From Hemerocallis citrina (lineage: Eukaryota; Streptophyta; Magnoliopsida; Asparagales; Asphodelaceae), in the NCBI GenBank assembly GCA_017893485.1, contig CM030366.1, positions 106,492,503 through 106,556,502 on the forward strand: a stretch of 64,000 nt of DNA. The letters are read 5' to 3'. Under the pieces are notes generated by a model that ran no database searches, was not told the DNA's origin, and saw nothing but the letters and a program-made list of their open reading frames with translations. The position numbers were made by a program, and so were the translations under genes. Positions 20,563-33,430 of this stretch are shown here, piece after piece (positions within the stretch are counted from its first letter, which is position 1; every line of letters starts with the position of its first letter).

Positions 20563-23500
20563 ATTTTGCCTACGGGTGTTACATACTTGTATTTTGTACC
20601 GTTACGAGTAATATCCACAGCGTATTTTAATATAAATATCCTACGTATTATTGTATTTCGATTAATTATATATTTTCCATCATCTCAAAATTTATTTTTC
20701 CTATTTTGAGCCAACTAAAACATTTATTTTAATCTTTGTGTTTTTACATACATTGCACGTACTTTCAATACACGTGTCGATTACGTATGTTTTACCGTTA
20801 CGTGAAATATCCATAACATTATTAATATACATGTTCTACGTATTTTGTATTTTGATGGTTTTTCATTCTCTCAAATTTATTTTGTATTGATACGTGCAAC
20901 ACACGTGTTTACAATGCACATGTTGGTTCCTAAAGTTTTCTTTAGTCATGAATATTTTTCTTCTCATTTTTCTAGTCACAATTATGCGATTTGTTTTAAT
21001 TAAAATCCACTAGGCCTAAATTCATTTTTGTAGCCTACAAAAAATTAATTACAAATTTAAAGCCCATGATTATTTTTGCAATTAAATGTACATTTGAAAA
21101 TCTAGTACACTTTCCATGTGTAACACACACATACATCTAACTTAATGAAAACTAATAAAATTTGTATGAAAGGGTGTGCACACACATTTGATGCACGTGC
21201 ACGTGTTTCTTACCATGGTTGAGAATGAGGGAGAATGGCGTGAGTTAGTGGGAAGTGTGGAGTTATTTTGAAAAGTGAGGAGCTATTTTGACCACACAAT
21301 TTTTCTATAAATAGTTCATATTTTTGTCATGAACAACATAACTCAAAATAATAACAAAAGAGAGAAAAAGGGAGAAGAGCTTGCAGGTTGTGCTAGGAAG
21401 AGGCTAGCCTTTTTTGAGGGAGCTTGGAGCTTTGGAGCATTACTTTCTAGGAATTCTACTACTAGAAATTCTACATTTGAGGTGGATGTTTCTTCAATTT
21501 TTAATATAGTTTTATTAGTAGAATGACTGACATGTGTGAATTGTTAGAGGCATGATAACTTATATAGATTGAACATTCATGTTTAGATTATTTTTTGTTG
21601 ATTGAATGTGTGAAATTATGATATGTTTGATTTGGAGGCATTTTCATAAGATTCTGTTTTGAGTTCTAGTTGCATTTCAAAAAATCATAACTATTAATCT
21701 AGATGGTAGTTCATGTGTGAAATTATGATATGTTTAGAGCTAAAATTTTTATAGGAGCATCTCGTATATGTCAAGAATATCTCCTTAAAATTTCATAATA
21801 TTTGGATGTCGTTTACTATTTTAATAAAATCCAAACTTAGGACTGATTAGCAGTTGGCTAATTGATGAAAATGTGTACACATTTCGGATTTTGATCATTT
21901 TGACATCTTAGATGAATTATTTAGAGAAAAATCAAAACTAAGAAGTTGAAGTAGGCTCGTTAATTTTTCTTTAGAGTCTAAGAAGTCAATTTTCCATGAA
22001 GAATATAATTTATATTGAATTTTACAAGATTAAACAGTGGCAGTCTGTATAACATTTTGACCTTACTGTAGATTTCAAAGAATTCAGTGGTATAGACACA
22101 CTACTTTGGAGAAATTTATATCTACAAACTATATTATATTTGTATACCTTTAATATGATCTAAAGAAAATAAAGTTCATGAAGTATAGAATTTTCTATGA
22201 TTTTTACAAATAGCATGAGCTGCAATTTTCGAATTTTGAACCTACCGTTTTGCAAATGAATTTAGATGAAAAAATTGAAGATGATTTTAGATGATCTTAA
22301 CTAAAAAGTTATAGTAGACTCATTTACGTTTCCTATGAAACTAAGAAATCTATTTTTTGTGTAGTATTGGAATTTATATGATTTTACAATACCATTGGGT
22401 TGATTTCTTTTATCTAGTTGTCCTAAAAATTTTACAATATATAAAATTGGATTTAAAATTGGAATGTTAGTAAAAGGTACCTTATGAAGAATTAAGAGGC
22501 ATTTAATTATCTTGTCAAAGATTGTATTATGAGGTTTAATATGTGAATTGAGGAGAAAATGTGGAGATTGAGTGGAATATTAAAAAAAATGGAGTTTGGA
22601 ACTAAATAAATACTAATTTACATTTTTATTAAGAAGAAAATTTTGATTCCTTTGACTAGAGGTATTCTAAATTTTGATCATTTGGATTGAACTTGATCTA
22701 GATTTAATTCGAGTTGTTAAAAAGTAAATTGGAAATGAACATTATATTGTTTAGAACAAGAATCTATTGAATGTAATTACAACTTTATTGAGAATCCTAT
22801 TAGAAGGGGGTGAATAAACTATCTATTTTACATAGAGAATGTTGATTTGAAATTGTTGAATAAGACTATGAAACTAGTTATGCAAATAACTGAGTTGATT
22901 GGATAAGGGATTAACTGGATATGTGAATGAATGAAAATGTGAATAATGAGGGTATGAATAACCCATGATGTTGTGAACATGAATTATGTTGATTCTAAAG
23001 GCTAAGTGAGACCCAAAGCACCGACAAAGTGGTGAAAGTGATTATTGAGATTTGAGAAGTGGCCAATATGGGATATCGTTCTCGGTATATTGTATATGAC
23101 CGGTAGGAGGGTAAGCTAGCTCTAGGTGGTACTATTAGCCAAACTTAAGGGTAGGCACTAGAAGAAGATGTGACGAGACCTGGGCAAACGTAAGTGGGGC
23201 GCGTCTATATAGTCTTACGATGGATTCCTGGACTATAGACCCAGTCAGAAAGTGGATTCCTAGACTGTGGTTGCTTGCGGGGTGAGATGGGCCTCAATTA
23301 AATTCAGGACTATGATTGATCTGATGGTGGATTCCAGGATCATGAATAGTCGAGCGGATGGGAGGTAAATTACCAATATATATGTATATGCCCGGGCTAG
23401 AGCGGCACTTGCGGGATGTTCGCAAGACGAGGATTTCTGTATAGTCTGACGGTAGATTCCAGGACTGGAGTCCATACTAGTGGAATGTCTAAACGTCGTT

Positions 23501-24007
23501 TTGTTACCATAGTAGAATTTTCGTAACGATGGATTGAACCTAATAATGTGGAGCGTAAGGGCTTGCCCTCAGACGTATATAGTATGGGATACATAGAATC
23601 CGAATAAGTATGCATTAGTGTCATCGTAGTTTAAATATCTGCATTCGGCATTAAGTCATATCATACACTGACACTACTAGGGTAGTCACTTTTCCTGTTT
23701 GCATTCAAGTTTGTGTTTGTTAAAGTAAACGAATCACTAGCACTGCGTCAGTTGTATGCAACTAACGTGCCCACAGTTTTCTAGTTGCAGGATTGGACTT
23801 GGCATGGACTTGTAGTCACTATGATGAGTTGTTACAAGATTGAAGAATATCCATTATTGTAGTTGTATTGTATTCATTTAATTCCGCTGTGCTGTTTTAA
23901 AGAACATGTTGTAAATAAAAAGTTTTAAATTCCTTGTAAATTTGTACGAATTTGAAGTAAAAGATCCTGTATTTGCTATGCCTGTGTTTGGAATTCGGGG
24001 CGTTACA
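20563..24007 (+). mobile_element. Partial long LTR, Tekay-like, plus strand
   Basis: Ends GGAATTCGGGGCGTTACA at 24007, matching the solo LTR at 10438. TATA box at 21305; a block near 23580-23620 with ACATAGAATCCGAATAAG is shared with the other long LTRs; short TGGATTCC-type repeats lie at 23220-23460. No coding capacity. The expected TGTAAC-CCCC start is missing at the left, where E1 abuts, so E1 probably inserted into this LTR and the other part lies beyond E1. No target duplication could be matched. Confidence 0.65.
21305..21314 (+). promoter_or_regulatory. TATA box of partial LTR
   Basis: CTATAAATAG about 740 bp from the left edge of the LTR remnant. Confidence 0.5.
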
Positions 24008-24711
24008 TGATCAGCCAACCATGACAGTCCCAAAACGGCACTTTAACCAGCTTTTTGAGCTCGTATGGCGATCAATCAACCTACAAGTGATCCTACACTA
24101 TCACAACACTATAGGACTATGTACCGCTCGAATAATTATGCAAAAGAAGTAATTTAAAGCCCTAAAATTGCAATTTAAGAATCCCAAACAGTAAGCATAA
24201 ATGAAAAAAATCTGTAGTTTATGGGTTCTTACCGGACCCGTTTCGAGGGTTAAACGTATCCGGACAAGTCCGAAACATTTTACACAACATATACAGTAAC
24301 TAAAGTATAGAATTGGGGGGGGGGGGGGGGGGGGGGGGTATTTCATCCCCAAAACAACACCAATTACAAACACATATATAACTATCTAACACATAACTAC
24401 AACATAACTCAAAACAGTAAACACATATGCTTGTTTTGCATAAATGGGCTAGAATAACTATTTTATTCCTTGTTCCAAAAATCGGTCTAGGCGGCACCTA
24501 GTTGCTAGGTGGTCCCCAGGCAACTCGCCTAGATCCTATGCGTTTGAAAAAATTGGTTTGGCCTATTAGGTGGGTCTAGGCAGGGTCTAGGTGGGTCTAG
24601 ATGGATCTAGGTAGCCTAGGCAGACCCGGATCATAAAATATAGCTTAATCCGATCCGACTCGGACCCGGCCCGTTTAAAAATAATTTTTGGGTCTTGAAG
24701 GAGTTAGAGAC
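24008..24711. other. Intervening sequence with 24-base G run
   Basis: No gene seen. Contains an uninterrupted G run (24315-24338) and a stretch at 24484-24620 rich in CTAGG/CCTAG words (for example GGTCTAGGTGGGTCTAG), possibly a degraded repeat. It lies between the end of one LTR and the start of the next. Confidence 0.5.
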
Positions 24712-25748
24712 TATAACGCCCCGGATCTCCGTTACCGGAATCCATGACATAGACCATAATCTTTTTCTTCAAGTGCATCTCAACACAATAAACAAAACTC
24801 GGAAATTAAAAACTTTTATTGCCACCATAGTTATTACATCAACATTTTGTTTTTATAACATGAAATACAAATTACATCAACATATTACAGATATTGATAT
24901 CACTTTGTAACGGTTACCGTATGTACCCCAGCATGGTAGTCAACAGATCTCTACTAGAAGCTCCACCGAGTGGTCAAGCTGCTTCCTCGAGATGCGCCAC
25001 GCAGTTCGAGTCTTCTGCTGCGCTACTCTGATTCTGCAACTGCTTATTGGTGGGGATGTACACTGGATACTCCACTTGGATGCTCTTGTAACTCCTGTTC
25101 CCGTAAATACATATTTTCTGAATATTTTCTGTATTTCGATATTTATAAATTCAGTATTTGTTAAATTCGGGTTGGATTTTACATTAAAATATTTTTTTTA
25201 TCGACAATTATACTTATTTTCGAATGATGGAGTATTTAAACTTTATTTTCTCTTTCCAATGATCAACTATTATATTCTAGCCCAAATCAAATGTAATGTA
25301 CTATTTAGATTATTTTAATAAATTGCTAAAACCAAATCTTAGTTTATTATGTAATTTTATTAACTATTATTGTTGTTGTTGTTATTTTGTTGATTGTTTA
25401 TTATTTATTCATTCTATTCATTAGTCGCATTTGTAGTTATTTTCGAATGACTTTCATATTGTAATATAATCTTATTTTGTATATGACATTGCTACTATTA
25501 TTATTATTCTCATTATCTCGTTATTATTGCTATTGTTATTGTTATTATTATTATTATTATTGCTATTACTTTTATTATTATTATTACTATTATTAGTTTG
25601 GATTGTTCATGATTTAATGTACATGTATATATGTATGTTTTATAAACCCTATAATCCTAATTATTTTCTCTATTGAATTTAAAATTACCCATTAACCCTC
25701 CTCCTTATTGGATCCTACCCATTAGCCCAATAACCCAAACACGTTACC

Positions 25749-25761
25749 TTATATATAAATA
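25749..25761 (+). promoter_or_regulatory. TATA box of solo LTR
   Basis: TTATATATAAATA about 660 bp after the LTR start. Confidence 0.55.
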
Positions 25762-25776
25762 CCATATTATTCTAAA

Positions 25777-25800
25777 CCCTAACCCTAACCCTAACCCTAA
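25777..25800 (+). repeat. Four CCCTAA repeats in LTR leader
   Basis: CCCTAACCCTAACCCTAACC continues for four full units, immediately downstream of the TATA box. The 6-base unit is that of vertebrate-type telomeres, not the CCCTAAA of most plants. Confidence 0.9.
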
Positions 25801-28800
25801 GATCACTGTGCAAACCTAATCACCTCTAACCCAGCTGCCAACCCTCTTGATCCACTGTTCATCTTCTCCATGCCCTTTCCCTCCTCTGTTCAATCCTTCA
25901 CCCGTTCTCCCCTCCATCTCCTCCATCCCGCCTCGGCCTCCACAATCCTTTCATTGCCTTGAGCTCCTCACCATCAACCCGCCTTCCCTCAGCAACCACC
26001 CTGCCCTCATCGAGCCTGTGTCGACTGCAGCCCCTTCTCGACCGCCATTCAACCATGATCTCATCAAGCCCCGCTTGCAACCTCCACGCCACCACTATCG
26101 TCGTCCATTGCAACACCTTCCTCGCTTACCCTCCGTCGACTGCTCCCTAGTCGAGCTCCTCGCCGTCAGCCTCACCCAACGCCGCCGCAATCGCTTCCGC
26201 CATTGCCGTTAGGCCCGTTACTGTTTGATCAAGGAGTTGGGTCGTTTGAATCCCGGCCTTCCGATCCCCTCATCATCTTCTCCATCAGCGTCAGATCAGA
26301 TCCTGGCCGCCCGATCCCCCCCTGATCGTGATTTTGATCACCATCATCATCAGCCAGATCTGAGCCGTCCGATCGATATTGATCATCACCATCAAGCACC
26401 CTGCAATCAGAACCGTCTGATTTGATCTCGATCTCAATCATCATCATCTCCAACTTCATCAGAGCGATCTCGACCGTTGATTTTCATGATCTTGATCGTC
26501 ATCAACATCCGCGCAAGATCCGATCCATCCGATCTCGATCGTCGATCAACGTCATCATCCAATCAAGGTAAGTATCTTCTTGTAAAATTCGTTGTTCTAG
26601 TACAAGCTTTTATTTGAAAAATACCGCAAGTGGATTGTAGTTGTGACTCGCCCTTTGTTTATCATTGATGATCTTGTTTCTACTCGTTACTGTCTTTATC
26701 AATTCCATAATCATAAGGGTCACAACCATTCATTAATACACTTGTTTCACAACAACTAGTTAGATCTAATTATTATCTAATTATTTGAATACATGAATTT
26801 AAGAATCACCTTGACTTGTAGATGTATGGTTGCATAATACATGTGTTGATTTTGCTTTCTTTTGAGTTGAGAAATAAATGTGGCTTGCTGATTTGATACA
26901 TATTACACTCTGATTTTGTATCACACATTAATTTAGACTCATAATAGTTACTAATCATGTCACTTTTTATATAAAAGAAACCACTTATATTGTTGTTTCT
27001 ATTTTTGCGTGCTGTTTCGACCCTGATAATGTCAAAATATTGACTTGAGTTCTAAATATGAAATATATCTCCAGATTTCAAGTTTACAACCCTTTTGACA
27101 GAATCGAATTCCAAATTATATCTTGTGAGTTATGACTGTCTTAGTGCTGCTGGGTCTGAATTTCCAGATTCGTAATTTTGCTGCACCACCTTGTTTCACA
27201 ATTTAATTTGAGTATGCTACCTGCAAGATAATGATTTGAAAATTTTCATGCTGAGACTAGACATACTAGATAAACTTCCCTAATTTTTCTGGAATTATTT
27301 GATAAAGTTTCAGAACTGTTTTATGTTTCTAAACACAATTTTACAATTTCTGGCTGAACATGAATTCTGTGTAGATTGCTGTTTTGACACCAGTTACTAC
27401 AACTTTTATGTATCTTGTTTATATGCGCTGGAACCGGCAGAGAGTCTAGTTTCTAGAAATTCTGACTGATCCAGATTTGCATTCCTGTAGAAACAGCAAT
27501 CTCAGTTTTGGTGCAGCAAAGTGTTGCTGTCCAGAATTGGAATTCTCGTCGTTTTTGATAATTATTAGTTGATTTGTCACTCGAACATGTCTCCTAACCG
27601 ACCTGAACTTGTTCCTTGTCCCTTGTCATATTACTTTTCCTATTTGCACACTTTCATGTCTGTTTTGATAATAATAATAAGAACAAGCTGGGGTTTAAGA
27701 GAAAGATCTAGTAGTGAACAATATAGGAGTCTATACTCGGAAGGGAACCCGTATTTCCCGTGTGACATGTTTACCGACCAAGTTGTCGACTAAGTTACCG
27801 ATCAAGTTTACCAACCAAGTTAGTTACATGTTACCGATCAAGTTTCCCGATAAATTTGTTGCATGTTACCGATCAAGTTTGTTACATGTTACTGATCAAG
27901 TTTACCGACCAAGTTTTGTAGTCCTGTGAAGACCCAAGTACATGACCTATAGAATTCACTACGAAATCTAAAAGTAACTTGTTTATATGTAACAACCATG
28001 TGGTAAATAAATGGGACGTATGAAGTGCTATCTAGATAGAATTAAACAATAGACTTAAGAACAACAAGTTACTTGTAGACACTCGTCACCTGTCCCGCAT
28101 GTTACTTGATACTTGTTACTTGATACTTGATACAAATTACATGCTTACTTGTTACCTGATCCTGTTACTTGATTCGTTTCACTCACTTGCTAGTCTCTTT
28201 GAACTTTATTACTTGTTGCATCCCTGTTATGTCATGTTGTATATTTTGGATTTTAAATCTCTGTTTCATGCTTTCTTGCACTTGTTTCCATACCCGTTGT
28301 TTGTACTACTTGCGCCCTGTAATTTTCACTAACAGGCGTACTGTTTTCTGTTTCTCTATTTCTTTGTCAATTAATAAATATAAAGGTTTTGAAGATGAAC
28401 TACCTGCAGGAGTTGGTGAGCAAACGTTTTAGGCTTCGCATGGAAAATCTTGCTTTAGTTATTTGTACTGGAGTTTATTTAATTCTTGTTGCTACTTGAA
28501 ACTTGTAACGAGCTTATTGTCCCGAAGTTTTACTTTCGATCCAGATCTTATATTTATTTGGGAAATTTATATTTGTTTCAAATAATTTCTGTTGATTAAT
28601 AATTTATTCATGCATGCGTGGTTGGGTATATTTTGTTATATTTTCTGTTTTGATGCTGAGTCGATCCTACAGCTTATGAATGATGAAAATCATTCGCTGG
28701 GTTTTGTCACGTACTCGTATTCTGTATTACTTTTGAAAAGCGGGGCGTGACAGCTCTGCTGACCTTATGTCTTTCTGCACTCGTGATTGGCATCCAACAC

Positions 28801-30974
28801 TTAATTAAGTGGGCACATCAGTACGTATACTGATGCAATGCTGATAAGAAACAATGATTTCTAAACTTGTACAATCACAATCAGTCTTGAATGAAAACAG
28901 AAATGTGCATCCTAATTTCCTAGTGTTTGTGTATGCCATGAACTGAAGTTTAATGCACAGTACACAATGTACAGAGAAACAGATGCACTTAATCTAATGT
29001 CAGCAAGACTTTGGAAACGCATGCATCTCATACTACATTCGCTCCAAATCAAGCTGTCTTCTCCAGATTCAGGGTTTCGAACCCTCGCCATGCATTGCAT
29101 TCTACTTTTGTACTTATCCTGTTCCTGACAGATACAACATGGCTGGTAAGGCTGCAGTTCGGTCTAATCCCATTTCTGCAGACAGATAGTGGTTTCCCCA
29201 TTTTCCACTAGTGCCCGGTCCCTGCGGCACCCCCGTACCGGATCTCACCCAAAAGCCGTGACAAACTATCAGTAGCTCGCAATATACCTAGTGGCACTGA
29301 AGGCGCGTAGAGTCCGCAACCCAATGGCCCGTCCGGCACCGACATATAACCTCCAGGAAACCTTCCCGTTCTTACCATGGCACTTCATGAATTAACAGAG
29401 CAAGATACGGAATGCGTGCTCCCAACTCGTGAGAAGACACCGCATGTATCCCTACGAACGGAAGAGACAAACCTGGTAATCACCACCTGGTGGCCCTTAG
29501 AACAAATCAGATGATAGGGTATCACCCCTAACACCAACTCGGTCCTCAAGCAAGGAATAAAGAAAATAAATTAGTAACATTAATTACCAAAACATGCTAT
29601 TCATCCAATCACGCATAACGTATAGACGATTAAGCCCAAACGATTCTGTCAAGAATAACCAACACGGCGAATCTACATTACTCGATTGCCAACACCTCTG
29701 TAGGTCCTCAACCCATATCCCCGGCTTGTGACCCTCGGCCAGCAGTACAACAGTGCCCAAGGGAGTGCATTATACCTGGCAAATGAGGTGAAACAAACAC
29801 AAACGAATAACATCCAGTCATTGATAGACCTAGGGCATTAGCACGTTCTAGATGGGTAAAATAATTGACCAGAACATTTACTAACCATCATCGAATGGCT
29901 TTATCCGAGCATACAAACTCAACAATTCTTAATATTTGGTCAAAAATACCATCCACATTTAGCACAACTCATTTCACATTTAAACATGAATCACTCAAGA
30001 GTTCTAAGCATTTAGGAACACTTCTATATCCCAAATGGAGTGCTAAAAAGGAAAATAATACTCAAATATCTCAAATCAGCACAAGAAGTCTACAGACATC
30101 CTGCTGCTGCATCTTCAAAAATTTATAACAATTTATCCACTAATCGGAATCACATGATCCTTGGTTCTATAGAAATATATGAGTCACAACTACAATTCTC
30201 TAGTTTACCATTTTCTCAAATTCCAAGTGTACAAGAAGCTATAGAATTATGCATATTGGGTAATTCTCAGCTTAAAATACAACCAGCCCTCATACATCAA
30301 GCTACACGAACAATTGTTTGACACCTAAAACTTCGTCCAATAATTCTCAAATTTTGTGGAGTTCATCTAGACATATATGAGAACAATATTCCAAAATTTG
30401 AATTCCTAACTCCAAACATCCTAGGAGTTATGAATTTTGAATTTGATCAAATTCAACCCAAAACAGAAGCTTCTCCTACTCGCTGCATCACCTTGCACAA
30501 TTTCTTAAGTGCTTCAAATGATCTCAAAAAATTATCAAGTTTGGCCGAGTTGTACTAGACACATAAGAGAATCTTAATCTCAAATTTCAGCTCTTAACTT
30601 CAAGTATTTTAGGATATATGAATTTTTGAACATGGATCAAAAATTAGCGAAAACACACACAGACTGCAGCTCCAACTTCTTTGCTCTCCTATTTGCATTG
30701 ATCAAATGAGGTACCAAACATTCTCCAAACATTATCAAATTTGGCACTAATAGTAGACATATACAAGATACTAAATATAAAATTTCATCTCAAACTCCAT
30801 GCCAATTGAGAGTTATGAATTTCCAAACATGAAACAAATCCCAGCCATCATAAACATAGACTGCAGTTACTTCTATTTGCTGTGCTGTTTTGTATCGATC
30901 AAATAGGGTACCAAATGTTATCCAAAAATTCTTAAATTTGGTAAACTAGTAGTAGACATATACAAGATGATACA

Positions 30975-31589
30975 TGTTACCGCTAAATCTGGTGTGGGGG
31001 CAAACAGATAGTATTTGTGGATTCTTGGAAAACTTGAATAGCAAACTTGAAACCTGTTCCGCCGGAGTTTGACCGTTGACTCCCGCCATTCACCTGCAAA
31101 AAGTGCAAGACACCGGGGTTGATCCCGGCGACGTACCCTCCGACGCTCAAGTCAGTAATCAGGAATGATTATGAAAGAGCGTAAATAGGCAAAAGATTGA
31201 TTATTTCTTAAAGGTGGTGGATGGGGGGTATTTATAGTCACCGTTGGGATTAGATTAGGAATGTAATCCCTGTGATCAGATTAGGAATGTAATCCCTGTG
31301 ATCAGATTAGGAATATAATCACTAATTCCCAGTGAAAGGATAGATGTGAATTAGGGCCGTTGATTAGTATTAATCAGAAACCCTAATTCTATCCTGCTGG
31401 GCTGGGTTCTTTGCGGGTTGAAACCCGCACCTAGTAAGGCAGATCCGTTTAAGGGTTATTGGGCTTTGAATAAAGACCTAGTTCCCATTTCAGACCCGTT
31501 AGTAGGTGATATTACCATTTTACCCCTGAGCTTTAAGATTCGTGTCCGATTTGAACGGCCCCGATTTAATCATATTTTTAGGCATATCA
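30975..31589 (-). repeat. 3' LTR of E2
   Basis: 615 bp, TGTTACCGC..GGCATATCA on the plus strand. Contains a minus-strand TATA box at 31228-31237 and three direct repeats of GATTAGGAATGTAATCCCTG or a close variant (31251-31325). Confidence 0.95.
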
Positions 31590-31605
31590 CGAGCCCCCCA
31601 CTCCT
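31590..31605 (-). other. Polypurine tract of E2
   Basis: Minus strand reads AGGAGTGGGGGGCTCG directly before the 3' LTR, in the place where plus-strand cDNA priming starts. Confidence 0.75.
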
Positions 31606-32225
31606 GGAGACTGAGTTTTACAGTCTTCGAGGAGTAGTTTTGTTGTTCTGATGGCGTACAGGATTTTATCGGTGTTCTTAAGGGAGCTTGGAATCTTGCT
31701 CGGGGTGTAACTGTGTTATTATGGGCTTGTAAGATACCCAAAAATATCCTCAGAATTTTCTGGATTTTTTTTTATTTTTCCAGATTTTTCTGAATTTTTT
31801 CTCATTTTTTTTGAATTTTTTATTCATTTTCTGATTTAAATAATTAATTATAGAAAATATTAATTAATTATTCTAATTTAATAATTATTTTTCTCAGAAT
31901 TTAAAAATAATTTTTCTGAATTAATAATTATTTTTAGATTTTTTAATTAATTTTTTTCGATTTTTTAATTATTTTTTCGGATTTTTTAAATAATTAAAAC
32001 AAATAAATTAATTAATTAATTAATTAAATATTACCTGGACACGTGGCGCATTTCTGGACGTCGATCGTGATTAGATGGCGCACATCGCAAAGCAGATCAT
32101 GCTCTGGACATGTGGCGCGTTTCTGAGCGTCGATCATGATCAGATGTGCGCGCATCGCAAAGCAGATCACGTTCTGGACACGTGGCGCGTTTCTGTGCGT
32201 CGATCGTGTCGTGGCACGATTTTTG
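31606..32225 (-). repeat. E2 3' region: AT-rich stretch and ~70-bp repeats
   Basis: 31740-32035 is very AT-rich with TTTTTCTGAATTT and TTAATTAATTAA words. 32036-32225 carries two and a half units of about 70 bp, each with CGTGGCGCRTTTCTG then GTCGATCGTGAT and ATCGCAAAGCAGATCA. Confidence 0.75.
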
Positions 32226-33358
32226 AGAAGATCGGATGGATTGTATGGGTCGGCGGGTTTTTTCTCCAATTTCAAGGTCGGTACCTCAGCTCGGCACCTC
32301 GGCAACTGGCGCCAACCACTCCAAAGACGCCTCGTGGCGCGGTCAACGGGGGCGTTGACCACCACATGGCAATGCCCCTTCTTTTTCTCCTCTGCTTCTT
32401 TCTCTTCTTCTTCGTTTTTGCTCTTCTTCGCCTCTGCTCTTCTTCTCCTTCGTCTCCTCTCTTCGGCGCCACTTCGACAAAGAGGGAGATTGACGTCGGT
32501 ATGGGAGAGGAGCTCAGCGGAGGGAGGTGGGATGTTCGGAGCTTTCCGTTGCCATGGTGATGGGTTCGAGCTCAGTACGGTGAGCTCAACGATGGAGAGG
32601 AGGTGAACTCGACAAGGAGTCGGAGCTTGGCGAAGGGTTCGAGCTTCGACTGGAACGGAGCTTTGGCGAAGGGGGTCGACATACTGGAGCTTGGAGCTTC
32701 AGCAAGGGAGCTCGGCACCGTGGAGAATGGGGTTCGAGCTTGGAGAAGGAGCTTCGGCAAAGTGGGACTTCGGAGCTCGATGCTTAAGCATATTGAATGG
32801 AGCTTCGGCAACGGGAATGGAGCTTCGGCATATTGAAGAGCTCGATGCTTCGGAGCTTTGGGAGCTCGGCATTGGAGCTCGGAGGTGGAGTAGAGCTCGC
32901 GAAGGAGACGAAGGTGGAGCTCGGCATCAGAGCTCGGAGACGAGGTGGTCGGCCGTGGCGGAGCTTGGAGACAGGCCATGGTGGAGCTTCGTTTGTTGGC
33001 TTCGGCGGATAGAGGAGATCGGCACGGCGATGGGGTTGAGCTCGGTGATGGAGCTCGGTGAAGAAGGAGGCGAGCGGAAGTGAGCTCGACGACGGAGGGA
33101 GCTTGGCGAGAGTGGGAACTCGGTTTTGGAGGTTGAAGATGACGAGCTGTTGCTCGAGCTTGGGACGAAGCCAGAGGAAGAAGAGGCCTGTGATGGTTTC
33201 GCTCGAGGCGGTTCGAGCTCGGAGCTTGGCGACTCAGTAGAGAGGAGCTCGGCTCGGTAGCGACGACGGAGAGAAGCTCAGTCGTAGGGATGATGGCGAA
33301 GTTGGGTTCTTCTTTTTTGTTGGTTTTGTCGTACAGTGAAGAAGAAGGGATGAGCTGT

Positions 33359-33360
<2 letters not shown>
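32226..33360. other. E2 3' region, GAGCTCGG-rich low complexity
   Basis: After a pyrimidine-rich stretch (32365-32470) the sequence to about 33260 is built from variants of GAGCTCGG and GAGCTTCGGC. Several frames stay open in both directions because of this composition. None shows a domain or a fixed repeat in protein, so none is called. Confidence 0.6.

Positions 33361-33428
<68 letters not shown>
33361..33428. repeat. (TA)34 tract
   Basis: Uninterrupted TA repeat of 68 bases inside E2. Confidence 0.95.

Positions 33429-33429
<1 letters not shown>

Positions 33430-33430
<1 letters not shown>

Larger units (their letters stand above)
25087..28752 (+). mobile_element. Solo LTR with perfect 5-bp target duplication GCTCT
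   Basis: Starts TGTAACTCCTG and ends GGGGCGTGACA, 3666 bp, flanked by GCTCT at 25082-25086 and 28753-28757. TATA box at 25749. The leader is C-rich (25840-26210) and then dense in GATC words (26260-26570). Reading frames in the C-rich stretch look like proline-rich proteins but show no domain. The block around 27470-27545 (TTTTGGTGCAGCAAAG) occurs in reverse complement near 55920, tying it to the partial LTR at 55544-58065. It is younger than the LTR it interrupts. Confidence 0.9.

Noticed and set aside
25847..26212. Proline/serine-rich 121-residue frame
   Set aside because: C-rich leader of an LTR; the related LTR at 55544-58065 has a similar C-rich stretch on its own strand without a shared protein sequence.
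32136..33083. Several 70-160-residue plus-strand frames in E2
   Set aside because: Composition of GAGCTCGG words leaves frames open in several phases; no domain and no stable repeat in protein.
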